From positions 7,307,001 to 7,371,000 of the forward strand of contig QLII01000001.1 in NCBI GenBank assembly GCA_003259005.1: a stretch of 64,000 nucleotides of DNA, given 5' to 3'. Numbering within the stretch: the stretch's first letter is position 1; each line of letters opens with the position of its first letter. This document shows positions 46,977-56,804 of this stretch, piece after piece. The notes under the pieces were generated by a model. It ran no database searches, had not been told where the DNA came from, and was given only the letters and a program-made list of their open reading frames with translations. Origin of the DNA: Spirosoma telluris (GTDB lineage: Bacteria; Bacteroidota; Bacteroidia; Cytophagales; Spirosomataceae). Position numbers and translations under genes: made by a program.

Positions 46977-48755
46977 TTATTTCTGCCTCGCTGCCCAGGC
47001 GTCCATTTTTCGTTCCAGCACGTCTAGCGGCATGCAGCCATCTTTGAGAAACTCATCATGAAAGGCGGCCAGGCTAAATTTAGTGCCGAGTTCCTGTTCG
47101 TACTTAGTCCGCAAGGCGCGTATTTTCATGGCACCGATTTTATAGGAAAGCGCCTGACCGGGAATCGCCATGTAGCGTTCAATTTCGGCGGTGGCTCCCT
47201 GTTCTGCAATGGGTTCGTTGTCCATCATGTACTTGATCGCCTGCTCACGGGTCATGTGTTTGGTGTGCAGACCCACATCTACCACGAGCCGAATGGCCCG
47301 GTGAATTTCATCGCCCAGGGCACCCATATACTGATACGGATCGGTATAGAGACCTAGTTCTTTTCCCAATGATTCGCAATATAACGCCCAGCCTTCACCG
47401 TAAGCACCATACCAGGCAAACCGACGAAACTTGGGCAAACTGGTGTTTTCCTGCTGTAATGAAGTCTGATAATGGTGACCCGGAATGGCTTCATGCAAAA
47501 ACAATGACTCCATGCCCGACGTGACGTTGAACCTGGTTGCATCGGGAATCGGTACGTAGAAAATGCCCGGACGGCTTCCATCGGCCGATGCCTGATTGTA
47601 TTCGGCACTGGCGGAGGCTTCCCGGAATTTCTCGGTCTGCCGAATCTCGAATTTCGATTTGGGTGTGTTCGTAAACTCTTTTTTCAGATTCGGCTCAATC
47701 CGGGCCAGAATGGTGTTAAACGCGGCTAATACCTCTTTGGGTGTTTTGTAGGGATAGAACTTTTTATCGGTTTTGAGGTGGGTGAAAAAATCAGCCAGAC
47801 TACCGCTAAAGCCTACCTGTGTTTTCACTTTCTCCATTTCGCCCCGAATCCGACTAACTTCTTTCAGGCCAATCTGATAGATTTCTTCCGGTGTGTCGTT
47901 GGTCGTCGTCTGAACCTTAACCAGATAGGTGTAGAGTTCCGGCCCCTTTGGCAATACGTCAATACCTGAGCTTGTCCGGGCTTTGGGTAGGTACTCCGTC
48001 TTCAGAAACGTCCCTAACTTCTGATAGGTCGGTACGATTTGCCCGGTGATCGCTTTCTTGTACGCAGCCGTTAGCCGGGTTTTATCGGCTTCGCTAAATG
48101 TGGCCGGTAGTTTTTGAATCGGGCCGTAGAACAGACTTTTGGTGGGATCGGTCACCACTAAATCATTCATCTGAGGAATCATTTTTACGACCAGACTTTT
48201 CGGCAGGACGTTGTTGGTAGCGATGCCTTTGCGAAACGCAGCAATGGCCGTATCACCCCAAACGGCAAATGCAGAAACTCGTTTCAACCAATCGTCATAA
48301 TCCTTCACCGTTTTAAAGGGTTGAGCCCCTTCTCCACTGCCTAACTGCCCAAACATGAGCGGCAAACCAACGAATTGATTAAACGGAATGTCTTCCTGAT
48401 GAAAGGGATATTGCTCCAGTTGGAGTTCTAGCTCCCGTTTCAGAATGTCGTAGGAAATTTTGTCTTCGTCCGACAATTTCTCCCGGTCAAACGGCTTCAG
48501 TTTATCAAGCGTAGCGGTGTAAAACGTCTTGGTCTGTTCCAGAAACTCCTGCGAAATGTCATTCGGCAGCAGGTCATTGTACCGATTGTCACCCTGTGAG
48601 GTAGCTTCCAGCGGAAACAGCTTTAACCGTTGCTCATAATAGTCGTCCAGTACAGCCGCAAATCCAGGATCGGATGTGGTGGTTTGTTCGCTTTTGTCAG
48701 GGGTGCAACTCAGTAACATAGCGATCAGCAAGGATAGTAAAACGCTTTTTTTCAT
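46977..48755 (-). CDS. DUF885 family zinc peptidase-like lipoprotein
   Basis: Protein of 592 residues from MKKSVLLSLLIAMLLSC (48755), a lipoprotein signal; 21 upstream codons are open but sit before it. The metallopeptidase-like motif HEAIPGHHYQ near residue 420 is followed by GEGWALYCESLGKE, both typical of DUF885. Relatives are believed to be carboxypeptidase- or dipeptidase-like; activity here is inferred. Intact, with a palindrome at its 3' end. Confidence 0.88.
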   Translation of the reverse strand: MKKSVLLSLLIAMLLSCTPDKSEQTTTSDPGFAAVLDDYYEQRLKLFPLEATSQGDNRYNDLLPNDISQEFLEQTKTFYTATLDKLKPFDREKLSDEDKISYDILKRELELQLEQYPFHQEDIPFNQFVGLPLMFGQLGSGEGAQPFKTVKDYDDWLKRVSAFAVWGDTAIAAFRKGIATNNVLPKSLVVKMIPQMNDLVVTDPTKSLFYGPIQKLPATFSEADKTRLTAAYKKAITGQIVPTYQKLGTFLKTEYLPKARTSSGIDVLPKGPELYTYLVKVQTTTNDTPEEIYQIGLKEVSRIRGEMEKVKTQVGFSGSLADFFTHLKTDKKFYPYKTPKEVLAAFNTILARIEPNLKKEFTNTPKSKFEIRQTEKFREASASAEYNQASADGSRPGIFYVPIPDATRFNVTSGMESLFLHEAIPGHHYQTSLQQENTSLPKFRRFAWYGAYGEGWALYCESLGKELGLYTDPYQYMGALGDEIHRAIRLVVDVGLHTKHMTREQAIKYMMDNEPIAEQGATAEIERYMAIPGQALSYKIGAMKIRALRTKYEQELGTKFSLAAFHDEFLKDGCMPLDVLERKMDAWAARQK

Positions 48756-48878
48756 GGATGATGTTAAGAGCTTGTTGAAACGAAAGATACGGGTAAATTG
48801 TATTACCAGCTCCGTCAATAAGTGCCTGAGACGTGTGTAAGAACCGTGGCATGGCTTTTCGCGATAGTCTTGTTATGC

Positions 48879-49837
48879 TCAGAAGGTTTTATCTAACCAG
48901 GCGACTACTTGATTCCAGCTTTCAATGGGAATTTTAGCATGCGTCGTGTTTTTCATGACTAAAAATTCCTTCTTGTTGCCCGGAATAAGATTGTAGAATT
49001 CTTTCACTTTATCTATCGCGAATAATTCATCTTTATTGCCACCCCTACTAACACCGGGATATTCAGCGTTTTGGGTAATCGGAGTTCCTTAACATTGAGC
49101 ATAGTTAGAAACCGAAGTGTATATCGAAAATTGAACAGCGAGTCTTTTGTGACCGTCATGCCCTCCCGATAATATTCCGCAGCCGGATAGGATGGACGGA
49201 AAATCGAGCTGGCAAAAATTCTGGCTTTTTCGAAAAACGGAAGCGGTTTTGACAGGCCTTTTCTGCCCTCATAAGCGCCTGAGAGTAAGACCAAGCCTGA
49301 AAGCTCATTGGGGATTGCATCGGCAGCACATATTGCCGAAGCTACTCCCAGACTATGCCCTAAAATAATCACTTTGGGAAAACCCAGACGTTTGACGTAG
49401 CGTACTGACTCCACTAAATCAGCAATCCATCGTTCTTTACCGGGGTTATCCCCTCGATTGCCGCCCGATAAGCCATGCCCTCTGTAATCCAAACCAAATG
49501 TTGTATAGCCACCTGCCGCTAGCGGTTTACCTGCCATATCATAGGCCCCACTGTAGGCAGTTATGCCATGAAAAATTAAAACGGCAATATCTTTTTTTGC
49601 AGGCTCAATACTGTCGGGATTCCATCTTCTCAGAAAAAGTGGTTCTCCATCCGATGTAGTAAACTGGTGATGTGGGCCCGCGAAATTCTGCCTCAGGATG
49701 GCAGCTTTCTCCGGCGAAATTCCAACATGATTTGTTTTTGATTTAGTTGGGAGAAACGCCAGAATAAGTCCAGCCATTAAAACAAACACCGCCAGGAAAA
49801 TAATAGTGAACAAGGCTGTTTTAGCTATTTTTTTCAT
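48879..49837 (-). CDS. Alpha/beta hydrolase, monoacylglycerol-lipase-like (one apparent frameshift)
   Basis: About 319 residues repaired. An N-terminal membrane anchor (ALFTIIFLAVFVLMAGLILA) precedes a hydrolase domain with LIFHGITAYSGAYD, DYRGHGLSGG and the nucleophile elbow GHSLG. The frame breaks in a four-base C run at 49042-49045 (plus); one base added gives GGGNKDELFAIDKVKEFYN with the catalytic Asp and then KNTTHAKIP with the His, ending at 48879. The substrate is unknown; probably a lipid ester. Confidence 0.82.
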
Positions 49838-49860
49838 ACTGATGACTGTTTGTTTTTAGC

Positions 49861-49948
49861 TTTTTTTGTCATTCCGACGCCAGGAGGAATCTCAAGTTTC
49901 GTATTAATCAAGTTTGAGATTCCTCCTGGCGTCGGAATGACAAAAAAA
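49861..49948. repeat. CATTCCGACG-type palindrome, copy 2
   Basis: Arms of about 36 bp, nearly perfect: TTTTTTTGTCATTCCGACGC... and ...GCGTCGGAATGACAAAAAAA, loop ATTAA. It also provides T tracts on both strands. Confidence 0.88.
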
Positions 49949-49976
49949 TAATACTACGCTAAATCAGAATCACCAC

Positions 49977-51076
49977 TCACTTCTTCTTCCCACCTTTCAC
50001 CATCTCCGTCGATAAGTTCGTGGTGAAGAACGGTAGCATTTTTTGCTCGATGCGTTCGGCAATTCGGTTGATGTGATCGCCGTCGTATTCTTCGTAGGTG
50101 TGGGGAATCTGGTATGTAGTGAGGATGCCGTCCAGGATTTTATTGTTGGCGGCTATACTGGCATCCTTCGAACCCGCATCGAAGGCCAGCGCGTGGAGTT
50201 GCTTGATGTTGCCGATGTACTGATCCAGCGTTGCCAGGGGTGCATTGGCCGCCCATTTGGCCGTAACCAGTGGCTGAGGCTGGCCATCTTTCACCGGCAA
50301 ATCCAGGAAAAAGGGCGCGTTCGTTGGGTTAGGCGACACGAAGCCGCCGAAGCAAACATGGCTTTCGTGCCAAAATCCGCTTTCTCCAGATCCGCCACCG
50401 TCTTCACCTCTTCCATCTTGGCCGCTCGCTCCGCACTCACCGACCCACTCATGTTCGGCACCATGCAGCAGGGGCTCAACAGGTATAAACTGGAGAATAT
50501 CTCGGGGTGCTTCTGCCCAATCCGAATCGTGCCGTATCCACCCATCGAATGCCCCGCCAGTCCACGACTGGCGGCTTGCGGAAGGGTGCGGTAGTGCTTA
50601 TCGATGTAGGCTACTAATTCATCGGCCACAAAATCCTCCCAGTTGCCAATCGTCACCGAATTAGAATACATACTCCCGGCAAACCGGTTATAGGCGTTGG
50701 GCGTCACGATGATAAACTCCTTCGTTTTGCCCTCGGCCAATGTCTTATCAACGACGGCGGGCAGGTTAATCCAGTGCTTGGTGAAACCATACCATTTGTC
50801 GTCGCTGTCTGTAAATCCATGCAGGAAATAGATAACCGGATAATGGCGCTTCTTGTCCGTCTGATAACTCGGTGGCAGATAGACCGATACATCCCGATCC
50901 GGTGAATCACCAGCCAGATTTCCTTCCAGTCCCTTACCGTGTACGTTGATACGTTCAACTTTTCCGGTCTTAACCGGGCTATCCTGGCTATAACCCTGCA
51001 AAGCAAACAGAACAATGAAAGCCCCAGGCAGGAGCGCATAGGCGAAATGACGAAACGATATTGCTAACCGGTTCAT
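49977..51076 (-). CDS. Secreted esterase, EstA/feruloyl-esterase type (one apparent frameshift)
   Basis: About 366 residues repaired, from MNRLAISFRHFAYALL (51076), with a signal peptide ending ALQGYSQ. Esterase-D-type features: DVSVYLPPSYQ, VIYFLHGFTDSDDKW, the nucleophile GHSMGGYG and, past the break, EEYDGDHINRI with the His. One base is missing near 50340 (ASAA/FVSPNPTNAPFFLDLPV). Ends in a Lys-rich tail. It follows the peptidase gene by about 50 bp, on the same strand. Confidence 0.83.
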
Positions 51077-51128
51077 AGGATGTAGGTTCATATCGATAGA
51101 AGAAGGATACACCCCCTTTTTACTTCTT

Positions 51129-52172
51129 TCAAAGACTTACCTTCTTCTCTCCGGCATCCACCCCTTTTATGAATTTAATCAACCCGCTCATATACGTCTT
51201 CTGGTCGTCGTACATAGACATATGGCTACCGTTTGCGCAATACAGATAGCTGCCGTTGGGAAACTGAGTCGCCATCCATTTCATGTGTTCTGGGTCCATC
51301 GTGTCGTGTTGAGCGCCAATGGTTAGCGTGGGGACGGTAATTTTTGGCAACTCGGCTTTGACATCCCAGTTGGTTAGATTGCCCGCAATGCCAAATTCAC
51401 TGGGTCCCTGCATGGTTACGTACAGCGATTGATTAATCTTGCTCATCGCACGCATCAGGGGGTCGGGCCACTGGTCAATGGGTAAACGGCAGATGTGTTT
51501 AGCGTAAAAATTAGGCATCAGCAGTTCCATGTACCGGGGACTTGTATACGCTCCTTTAGCCTCAATCTCGTTTACCTCTTTCACCACCGTTGGGTCCATC
51601 TGTTTAGCCAGCACCTGATCGGCATATTTACCATAGTCCGGGCAACTGGCCATCATGTTTGAAATAATCAGGCCCTTGAGATTTTTGTTGTATTTGAGGG
51701 CGTACTGCATGGCTAGAATGCCACCCCACGAGTGGCCCAGCAGGTAAAAATTATCGGGCGTGAGGTTCAGAGCGGTACGAACCTGTTCTACTTCTTCTAC
51801 GTAGCGGGGCAAATCCCAGAAGGCCGTATCCTTGGGGTTATCGGAGTTGCCCGTTCCCAGTTGGTCGTAGTAAATAAACTCGATGCCTTCGGCGGGTAGA
51901 AAGCTCTCCATCACCTCGAAGTATTCGTGCGTAGCACCGGGGCCTCCGTTGAGCAAGAGTAATTTGATTTTGGGATTATTGCCAAACCGTTTCGTCCAGA
52001 CGTTAAACGTGCGATTAAGCGTCTTGATCGGAATCACGCGAACACCACCAGTGGCCACTCCGCTTGTATCGGATGCAAAGTAGGTTTGTAGTGTGGTGGA
52101 ATGGGTTTCGGTAGACTGGCAGGCCCAAAACAGAGAGGCTACGCTAAGCAGCAGGATGGAGAGAAATTTCAT
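51129..52172 (-). CDS. Proline-iminopeptidase-family hydrolase (S33), lipoprotein
   Basis: Intact 347-residue protein with a lipoprotein signal (LLLSVASLFWACQ). S33 peptidase features: LLLLNGGPGATHEYF (oxyanion), IYYDQLGTGNSD, nucleophile elbow GHSWGG, Asp in IGAQHDTMDP and His in ANGSHMSMYD. Family members remove N-terminal proline from peptides. Upstream partner of the esterase gene. Confidence 0.88.
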   Translation of the reverse strand: MKFLSILLLSVASLFWACQSTETHSTTLQTYFASDTSGVATGGVRVIPIKTLNRTFNVWTKRFGNNPKIKLLLLNGGPGATHEYFEVMESFLPAEGIEFIYYDQLGTGNSDNPKDTAFWDLPRYVEEVEQVRTALNLTPDNFYLLGHSWGGILAMQYALKYNKNLKGLIISNMMASCPDYGKYADQVLAKQMDPTVVKEVNEIEAKGAYTSPRYMELLMPNFYAKHICRLPIDQWPDPLMRAMSKINQSLYVTMQGPSEFGIAGNLTNWDVKAELPKITVPTLTIGAQHDTMDPEHMKWMATQFPNGSYLYCANGSHMSMYDDQKTYMSGLIKFIKGVDAGEKKVSL

Positions 52173-52270
52173 GAAAAAGTGGCTAAAAGTGAGTTAGTTG
52201 TAAGTATACACACCATTAGCTACTTTTTCAGTATTGAATGTTAGTTGACTTGCAGCAAAGTTCTGTTATT

Positions 52271-52357
52271 GTTTTTGTCATTCCGACGAAAGGAGGAATC
52301 TCAAGCTTGACTAATGAGAAGCTTGAGATTCCTCCTTTCGTCGGAATGACAAAAAAC
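52271..52357. repeat. CATTCCGACG-type palindrome, copy 3
   Basis: Near-perfect arms GTTTTTGTCATTCCGACGAA... (52271-52309) and the complement at 52319-52357. Between the DUF1080 and peptidase genes. Confidence 0.88.
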
Positions 52358-52384
52358 GCTCCATTTAAACCGGCAGAATTAAAC

Positions 52385-53176
52385 TCAAAAATCCGTACTA
52401 GCCTCCTTTATATCCATCTTTTTAATCCAGATGTTGCGGTAGAGCACATCATGGCCTTCGGCCTGGAGTTTTAGTCCACCGGGCGTATCCGTAACGCCTT
52501 TGCCGCCGTCATTACCCCCGTCGATGCCGGAGTTGGGGCCACCCCAAACCTGCGTAATCTTCTGATTAGTGTGCGCTTTTTTGCCATTTAAATACAGGGT
52601 AACCATGGCGGGTTCGGTCCGTTTGCCGTCTTTGAAGCGTGCCGCCCGGAATTCGATGTCGTAGGCATTCCACTTTCCGATACCGTTGTAGAGTTTGTAG
52701 GGTGAAGGCGATTCGTTAATCACAGCGCCTAACCCGTGGCTGGTTGTATCGCCATCGAAAATCTGAATTTCATACCGATTTTGCAGATAGACGCCACTGT
52801 TGCCACCGGCTTTGCTTACATAGAACTCGACATGCAAACGGAAATCCCGAAAGGTTTCTTTGGTCACAATGTCGGCGGCACCATACAGACCACCAGCGGC
52901 TGCCGGATCATTGGTATTCATGACTGTACCACCACCCGTCGGGTCCTGTTCAATTTTCCACTTAATGGGCAGACTTGCCTTGAGCCGGGGGCCTTCCCAA
53001 TACGTCCACTTTTCGTCGAGCATCTTTCGCGACCCATCGAACAGCACTTCGGCACCTTTCGGCGCTTTAACCCCCACACCAACGGGTTCTTTGGCGTTGG
53101 GAATCATGGCTACGCTGACGGCAAGGATCAACAAAGCAGGTAGAATAGCAGATTGCATAGTACTGAAGCGTTTCAT
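52385..53176 (-). CDS. DUF1080 (3-keto-disaccharide hydrolase domain) secreted protein
   Basis: Intact 263-residue exported protein (signal SAILPALLILAVSVAM). The jelly-roll DUF1080 domain contains EVLFDGSRKMLDEKW, EFYVSKAGGNSGVYLQNRYE, and a C-terminal LKLQAEGHDVLYRNIWIKKM, the strongest family signature. Characterised relatives hydrolyse 3-keto-glycosides; the specific substrate here is unknown. Confidence 0.9.
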   Translation of the reverse strand: MKRFSTMQSAILPALLILAVSVAMIPNAKEPVGVGVKAPKGAEVLFDGSRKMLDEKWTYWEGPRLKASLPIKWKIEQDPTGGGTVMNTNDPAAAGGLYGAADIVTKETFRDFRLHVEFYVSKAGGNSGVYLQNRYEIQIFDGDTTSHGLGAVINESPSPYKLYNGIGKWNAYDIEFRAARFKDGKRTEPAMVTLYLNGKKAHTNQKITQVWGGPNSGIDGGNDGGKGVTDTPGGLKLQAEGHDVLYRNIWIKKMDIKEASTDF

Positions 53177-53491
53177 TTGGTCAAAATTGGTTTGATCGTA
53201 CGTATCATAGGGTAAGAATATCCCTACTGGAATTTACCCGCATCGACAGTAAATACCGTATTGATGGCTAAAATTCGGGCTAAAAACCTGACGTTTATCA
53301 GGTTGACACCTGTGTCTGGTCAGGTCAGGGCCCATGGCTTTTCGGTTACTTTGAGTTGTCAAACAGGCTGATCTGTATCAGGAAACAAACGTTGTTTAGC
53401 AGGCTTAACCGCCCTATTTATCGTTTCATTGACCTACCTGTTCAATTGGCATGTTCACTGGTTTACTCATTCGCTTATCAGTTATTAACTC
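53177..53491. other. Intergenic region between divergent DUF1080 and SDR genes
   Basis: No ORF. AACCTGA/TCAGGTT forms a small hairpin near 53286-53306, directly followed by ACACCTGTGTC. No strong promoter match was found for either gene. Confidence 0.4.
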
Positions 53492-54244
53492 ATGGATAAA
53501 GACTTGCAAGGAAAAACGGCCCTGGTAACGGGAGCCGCTTCAGGTATTGGGAAAGCGGTTGCCCTGCTTTATGCGCAGCACGGTGCCAAGGTGATGCTCT
53601 CGGATGTTGACGAAGCACAAGGGCAGCAAGTAGCTGAAGCCATAAACGCTGCGGGAGGGAGTGCCCGTTTTTTTAAGGCCGATGTGGGCGATGCGGCCCA
53701 GTGCCAGCAACTGGTGCAGGAAACGGTCTCGGCCTTTGGTTCGCTCGATATGGCCTGTAATAATGCGGGGATTGGAGGTGAACTAAATATGACCGCCGAT
53801 TATAGCCTGGAAGGCTGGCAGCATATCATCAATGTAAACCTCAACAGCGTTTTCTACTGCCTGAAATACGAACTGGAAGTCATGCTCAAACAGGGCGCTG
53901 GCTCAATTGTCAATATGGCGTCCATACTGGGGCAGGTGGGTACACCTGGTTCACCCGGCTACGTATCGGCAAAGCACGGTATGGTTGGTTTAACGCAAAC
54001 GGCAGCCATTGAATATGCGCCAGCGGGAATTCGGATCAATGCCGTTGGACCAGGTTATATCGATACTCCTTTATTGAATTTGCTCTCGGCGGAGGTAAAA
54101 CAGCAATTGATTGGTCTTCACCCCATTGGTCGTTTGGGGAAAGCGGAAGAAGTAGCCGAATTAGTTATCTGGCTCAGTTCCGAGAAGGCATCCTTCGTTA
54201 CCGGATCGTATTACCCCGTTGATGGCGGATACCTGGCCAAGTAG
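53492..54244 (+). CDS. SDR-family oxidoreductase (glucose 1-dehydrogenase-like)
   Basis: Intact classical SDR of 250 residues: TGAASGIGKA (13-22), Asp after the second strand (LSDVDEA) favouring NAD(H), NNAGIGG, Ser in NMASILGQVG (about 145), YVSAKHG with Tyr and Lys (158 and 162), and the PGYIDTPL / GSYYPVDGG C-terminal pattern. The substrate is unknown. It opens the stress/energy island. Confidence 0.9.
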   Translation: MDKDLQGKTALVTGAASGIGKAVALLYAQHGAKVMLSDVDEAQGQQVAEAINAAGGSARFFKADVGDAAQCQQLVQETVSAFGSLDMACNNAGIGGELNMTADYSLEGWQHIINVNLNSVFYCLKYELEVMLKQGAGSIVNMASILGQVGTPGSPGYVSAKHGMVGLTQTAAIEYAPAGIRINAVGPGYIDTPLLNLLSAEVKQQLIGLHPIGRLGKAEEVAELVIWLSSEKASFVTGSYYPVDGGYLAK

Positions 54245-54264
54245 ACTTGAACGTAATCAAGTAA

Positions 54265-54350
54265 GCTTAGATTCTATGGATTCCATTGTTTCTCATGATC
54301 AGTATGAGTGCAACAGCGTTCCACATGTCCATAGAATCCGCAGAATCACA
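54265..54350. repeat. AGAATC-type intergenic palindrome, copy 3
   Basis: TTAGATTCTATGGATTCCAT and CATAGAATCCGCAGAATCAC arms around a 35-bp centre; between the SDR and universal stress genes. Confidence 0.8.
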
Positions 54351-54385
54351 GAACCCAACTGCTTTCCTCACATATCTCATTCGTA

Positions 54386-55204
54386 ATGAAAACAATCGTT
54401 CTCGCTACTGATTTTACACACAACGCCAACCGAGTGGCCAGATTCGCAGCTCAACTGGCTTACGATCAGAAAGCTACCCTACTTTTAGTCCATGCCTTTC
54501 ATGTTTGGCCCGACAACCCGGCCAAAGTGGGCGACTTTCCGCTCTCCGTGGAAGCCACCCGGGAAAGCAGTGAAAAGTCCTTACACCGACTGGCCGCTGA
54601 TCTGCATGATCTGGTAGGAATAGAAGTACCTATCCGATGCATTGCTCAGGAAGGCCATACGATGGAGGCTATCCGGCATGTCACGAAGGCTGAACACGCT
54701 GATCTGCTGGTTATGTCGACGGTGGGTTCGGCGCCACAAAGTGCGCAGCTAATGGGGAGTATTGCAACAGGTATGGTTGCCGAAACAGAAGTTCCACTGC
54801 TGCTTATTCCCCCGCATATTGTCTATGCAGGCCTGAAAAACGTGGTACTGGGCATTAATCTGGCAGTACCACCGAATGCCGTTTCTCTGGATAAGGCACT
54901 AAATTTCAGTCGATTATTTGGGAGCATACTGAACGTATTGTGCATCAGCGATAAACCCAACGATCCCGAGACGCACCATCAGGCAGAACATATCCGGCAC
55001 CTGCTGAATCCACAGCCGCACACGCTGACCATTGAGTCTGGGGAAGAAATTTATGACACCCTGCTGGCCTTTGCCCATTCGAACCGGGCGGATCTGATTA
55101 TAATGCTGCCGCAAATGCGAAAATGGATTCAGAAATTGTTTTCGGAAGGCGAAACGCAACGCATGGCCCGCCTTACCGATATTCCGCTGCTGGCTGTTGT
55201 TTAA
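54386..55204 (+). CDS. Universal stress protein, tandem Usp domains
   Basis: Intact 272-residue protein with two Usp folds. The first (1-147) starts TIVLATDFTHNANRVARFAA and ends in the ATP-loop-type LMGSIATGMVAETEVPLLLI. The second (150-272) is degenerate in its nucleotide loop. Usp proteins are induced by starvation, oxygen limitation and other stresses; here it lies beside acetate kinase and phosphoketolase, a recurring pairing. Confidence 0.9.
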   Translation: MKTIVLATDFTHNANRVARFAAQLAYDQKATLLLVHAFHVWPDNPAKVGDFPLSVEATRESSEKSLHRLAADLHDLVGIEVPIRCIAQEGHTMEAIRHVTKAEHADLLVMSTVGSAPQSAQLMGSIATGMVAETEVPLLLIPPHIVYAGLKNVVLGINLAVPPNAVSLDKALNFSRLFGSILNVLCISDKPNDPETHHQAEHIRHLLNPQPHTLTIESGEEIYDTLLAFAHSNRADLIIMLPQMRKWIQKLFSEGETQRMARLTDIPLLAVV

Positions 55205-55279
55205 CTATCGGAATTACCAACCTATGTATACAAAGCTGGGCTCTGTTGGTTTGACTAGTAACGTAACTGCAAATCGGCT

Positions 55280-56469
55280 ATGACTCCAGCAAATGAACGC
55301 GTTTTAACAATCAATGGTGGTTCATCAAGCATCAAGTTTGCTGTATTTGATGCTGGTGAACCGCCGAAACGCGGTCTCTACGGCCACATTGATCGGATTG
55401 GCCTCCCCGATACGAAACTTACGTTTACCGACCCGGCTACCAATCAATCATCAACTTTCCGGTAAAGGCTACCAATCATGCTTCGGCGGTAAATTTCCTG
55501 ATTGAGTGGCTCGAAAAACAGGCAGTTTTTTCGTCGATCAGGGCGGTTGGGCATCGAATTGTTCATGGCATGGAACATCAGGAACCGGAGCGGATTACAC
55601 CATCGCTGGTCGAAGATCTGAAGCGCATTAGCGCCTATGACCCCGATCACCTGCCCAGTGAACTCGCTCTGATTGAGGCTTTCCAGAAACGCCATCCGGA
55701 TTTAGTTCAGATTGCCTGTTTTGATACCGCTTTTCACCGGACAATGCCCCGAGTTGCCCAGCTATTGCCGATTCCCAGACGATTCGACGCCCAGGGAATC
55801 CGACGGTATGGCTTTCATGGGTTATCCTATGCGTATCTGCTGGAAGAACTGAGCCGGATTGCCGGTGCCGAAGTTGCCCAGGGCAAAGTCATTCTGGCGC
55901 ATTTAGGGAGTGGAGCCAGTTTGGCTGCGGTTCGGGAGGGGAGGAGCTTAGACACCAGTATGGGGTTTACGCCCACCGCTGGGTTACCCATGGGCACCCG
56001 CCCCGGCGACCTTGATCCTGGAGTGGCCTGGTATCTGATGAAAACCGAAAAGCTATCGCCCACGCAATTCAATAAATTAATCAATCACGATTCCGGCTTG
56101 CTCGGTGTTTCGGAAACCAGTTCCGATATGCAGGATTTGCTGGACCGACAGTCGAGCGATGTCCGGGCGGCTGAGGCCGTCGAGTTGTTCTGCTACCAAA
56201 CCCGGAAATGGATCGGGGCCTTTACGGCCGTGCTGGGCGGTCTCGACACACTGGTGTTTTCGGGTGGAATCGGAGAAAATGCCACCGAAATAAGAACCCG
56301 TGTTTGTCATGGGCTTGATTACTTAGGCATTGAACTGGACGAACATCGGAACACGGCTCATGCGGCCATCATTTCGACCGATGCCAGCCGGGTCACCGTC
56401 CGAGTGATTCCAACCGATGAAGAAAAGATGATTGCCCAAACCGTCTGCCGACTTTTAAGTGCTAATTGA
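55280..56469 (+). CDS. ackA: Acetate kinase (one apparent frameshift)
   Basis: Interconverts acetyl phosphate plus ADP with acetate plus ATP. Repaired length is about 396 residues, normal. It begins RVLTINGGSSSIKFAVF and carries GHRIVHGM, FDTAFHRTMP, YGFHGLSY, HLGSGASLAAV, TRPGDLDPGV and FSGGIGENA. The break is near 55459: CTTTCCGG needs one more C to join STF to PVKATNHASAVNFLIEW. The gene directly upstream of phosphoketolase gives the ATP-yielding step for the acetyl phosphate that enzyme makes. Confidence 0.95.
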
Positions 56470-56491
56470 TTTGTATTAACTAAGCGCCGTT

Positions 56492-56580
56492 ATTTTTTCA
56501 TTCTCGCCGGGTTAAAACCCGGCGCAAAAACACAGAGCACATCAACTGCACCGGGTTTTAACCCGGCGAGAATGAAAAAT
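56492..56580. repeat. Palindrome with TTCTCGCCGGGTTAAAACCC arms
   Basis: ATTTTTTCATTCTCGCCGGG... at 56492-56522 and its complement ending GGCGAGAATGAAAAAT at 56551-56580. Each arm is itself partly palindromic (CCGGGTTAAAACCCGG). Confidence 0.85.
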
Positions 56581-56638
56581 AAAGCAATGTATTTCTACGC
56601 TTAATTCCTTCAAATCAATAAGCACAAAACTAGTGCTA

Positions 56639-56710
56639 TTGTCTGGGCCAAGCTCCAGCTTGGCCTTTGTCAATGATTTAACGGGCCAAGCTGGAGCCTG
56701 GCCCAGACAA
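56639..56710. repeat. Palindrome with TTGTCTGGGCCAAGCTCCAG arms
   Basis: Arms at 56639-56665 and 56683-56710, 27-28 bp with a single small mismatch. Each arm contains a nested CCAAGCTCCAGCTTGG mirror stem. Confidence 0.85.
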
Positions 56711-56804
56711 AAAATTAAAGCACCAGTGCGTAGCGAACTGAAGAAATCCCTTGGGCATCTGCTCCAACGGCCCGGTCTGTGAAACAACCTTGACAAACTC
56801 AATT

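Noticed and set aside
53280..53345. Regulatory RNA in the DUF1080/SDR gap
   Set aside because: Only a 7-bp hairpin and a short palindrome are visible, too little to support a call.
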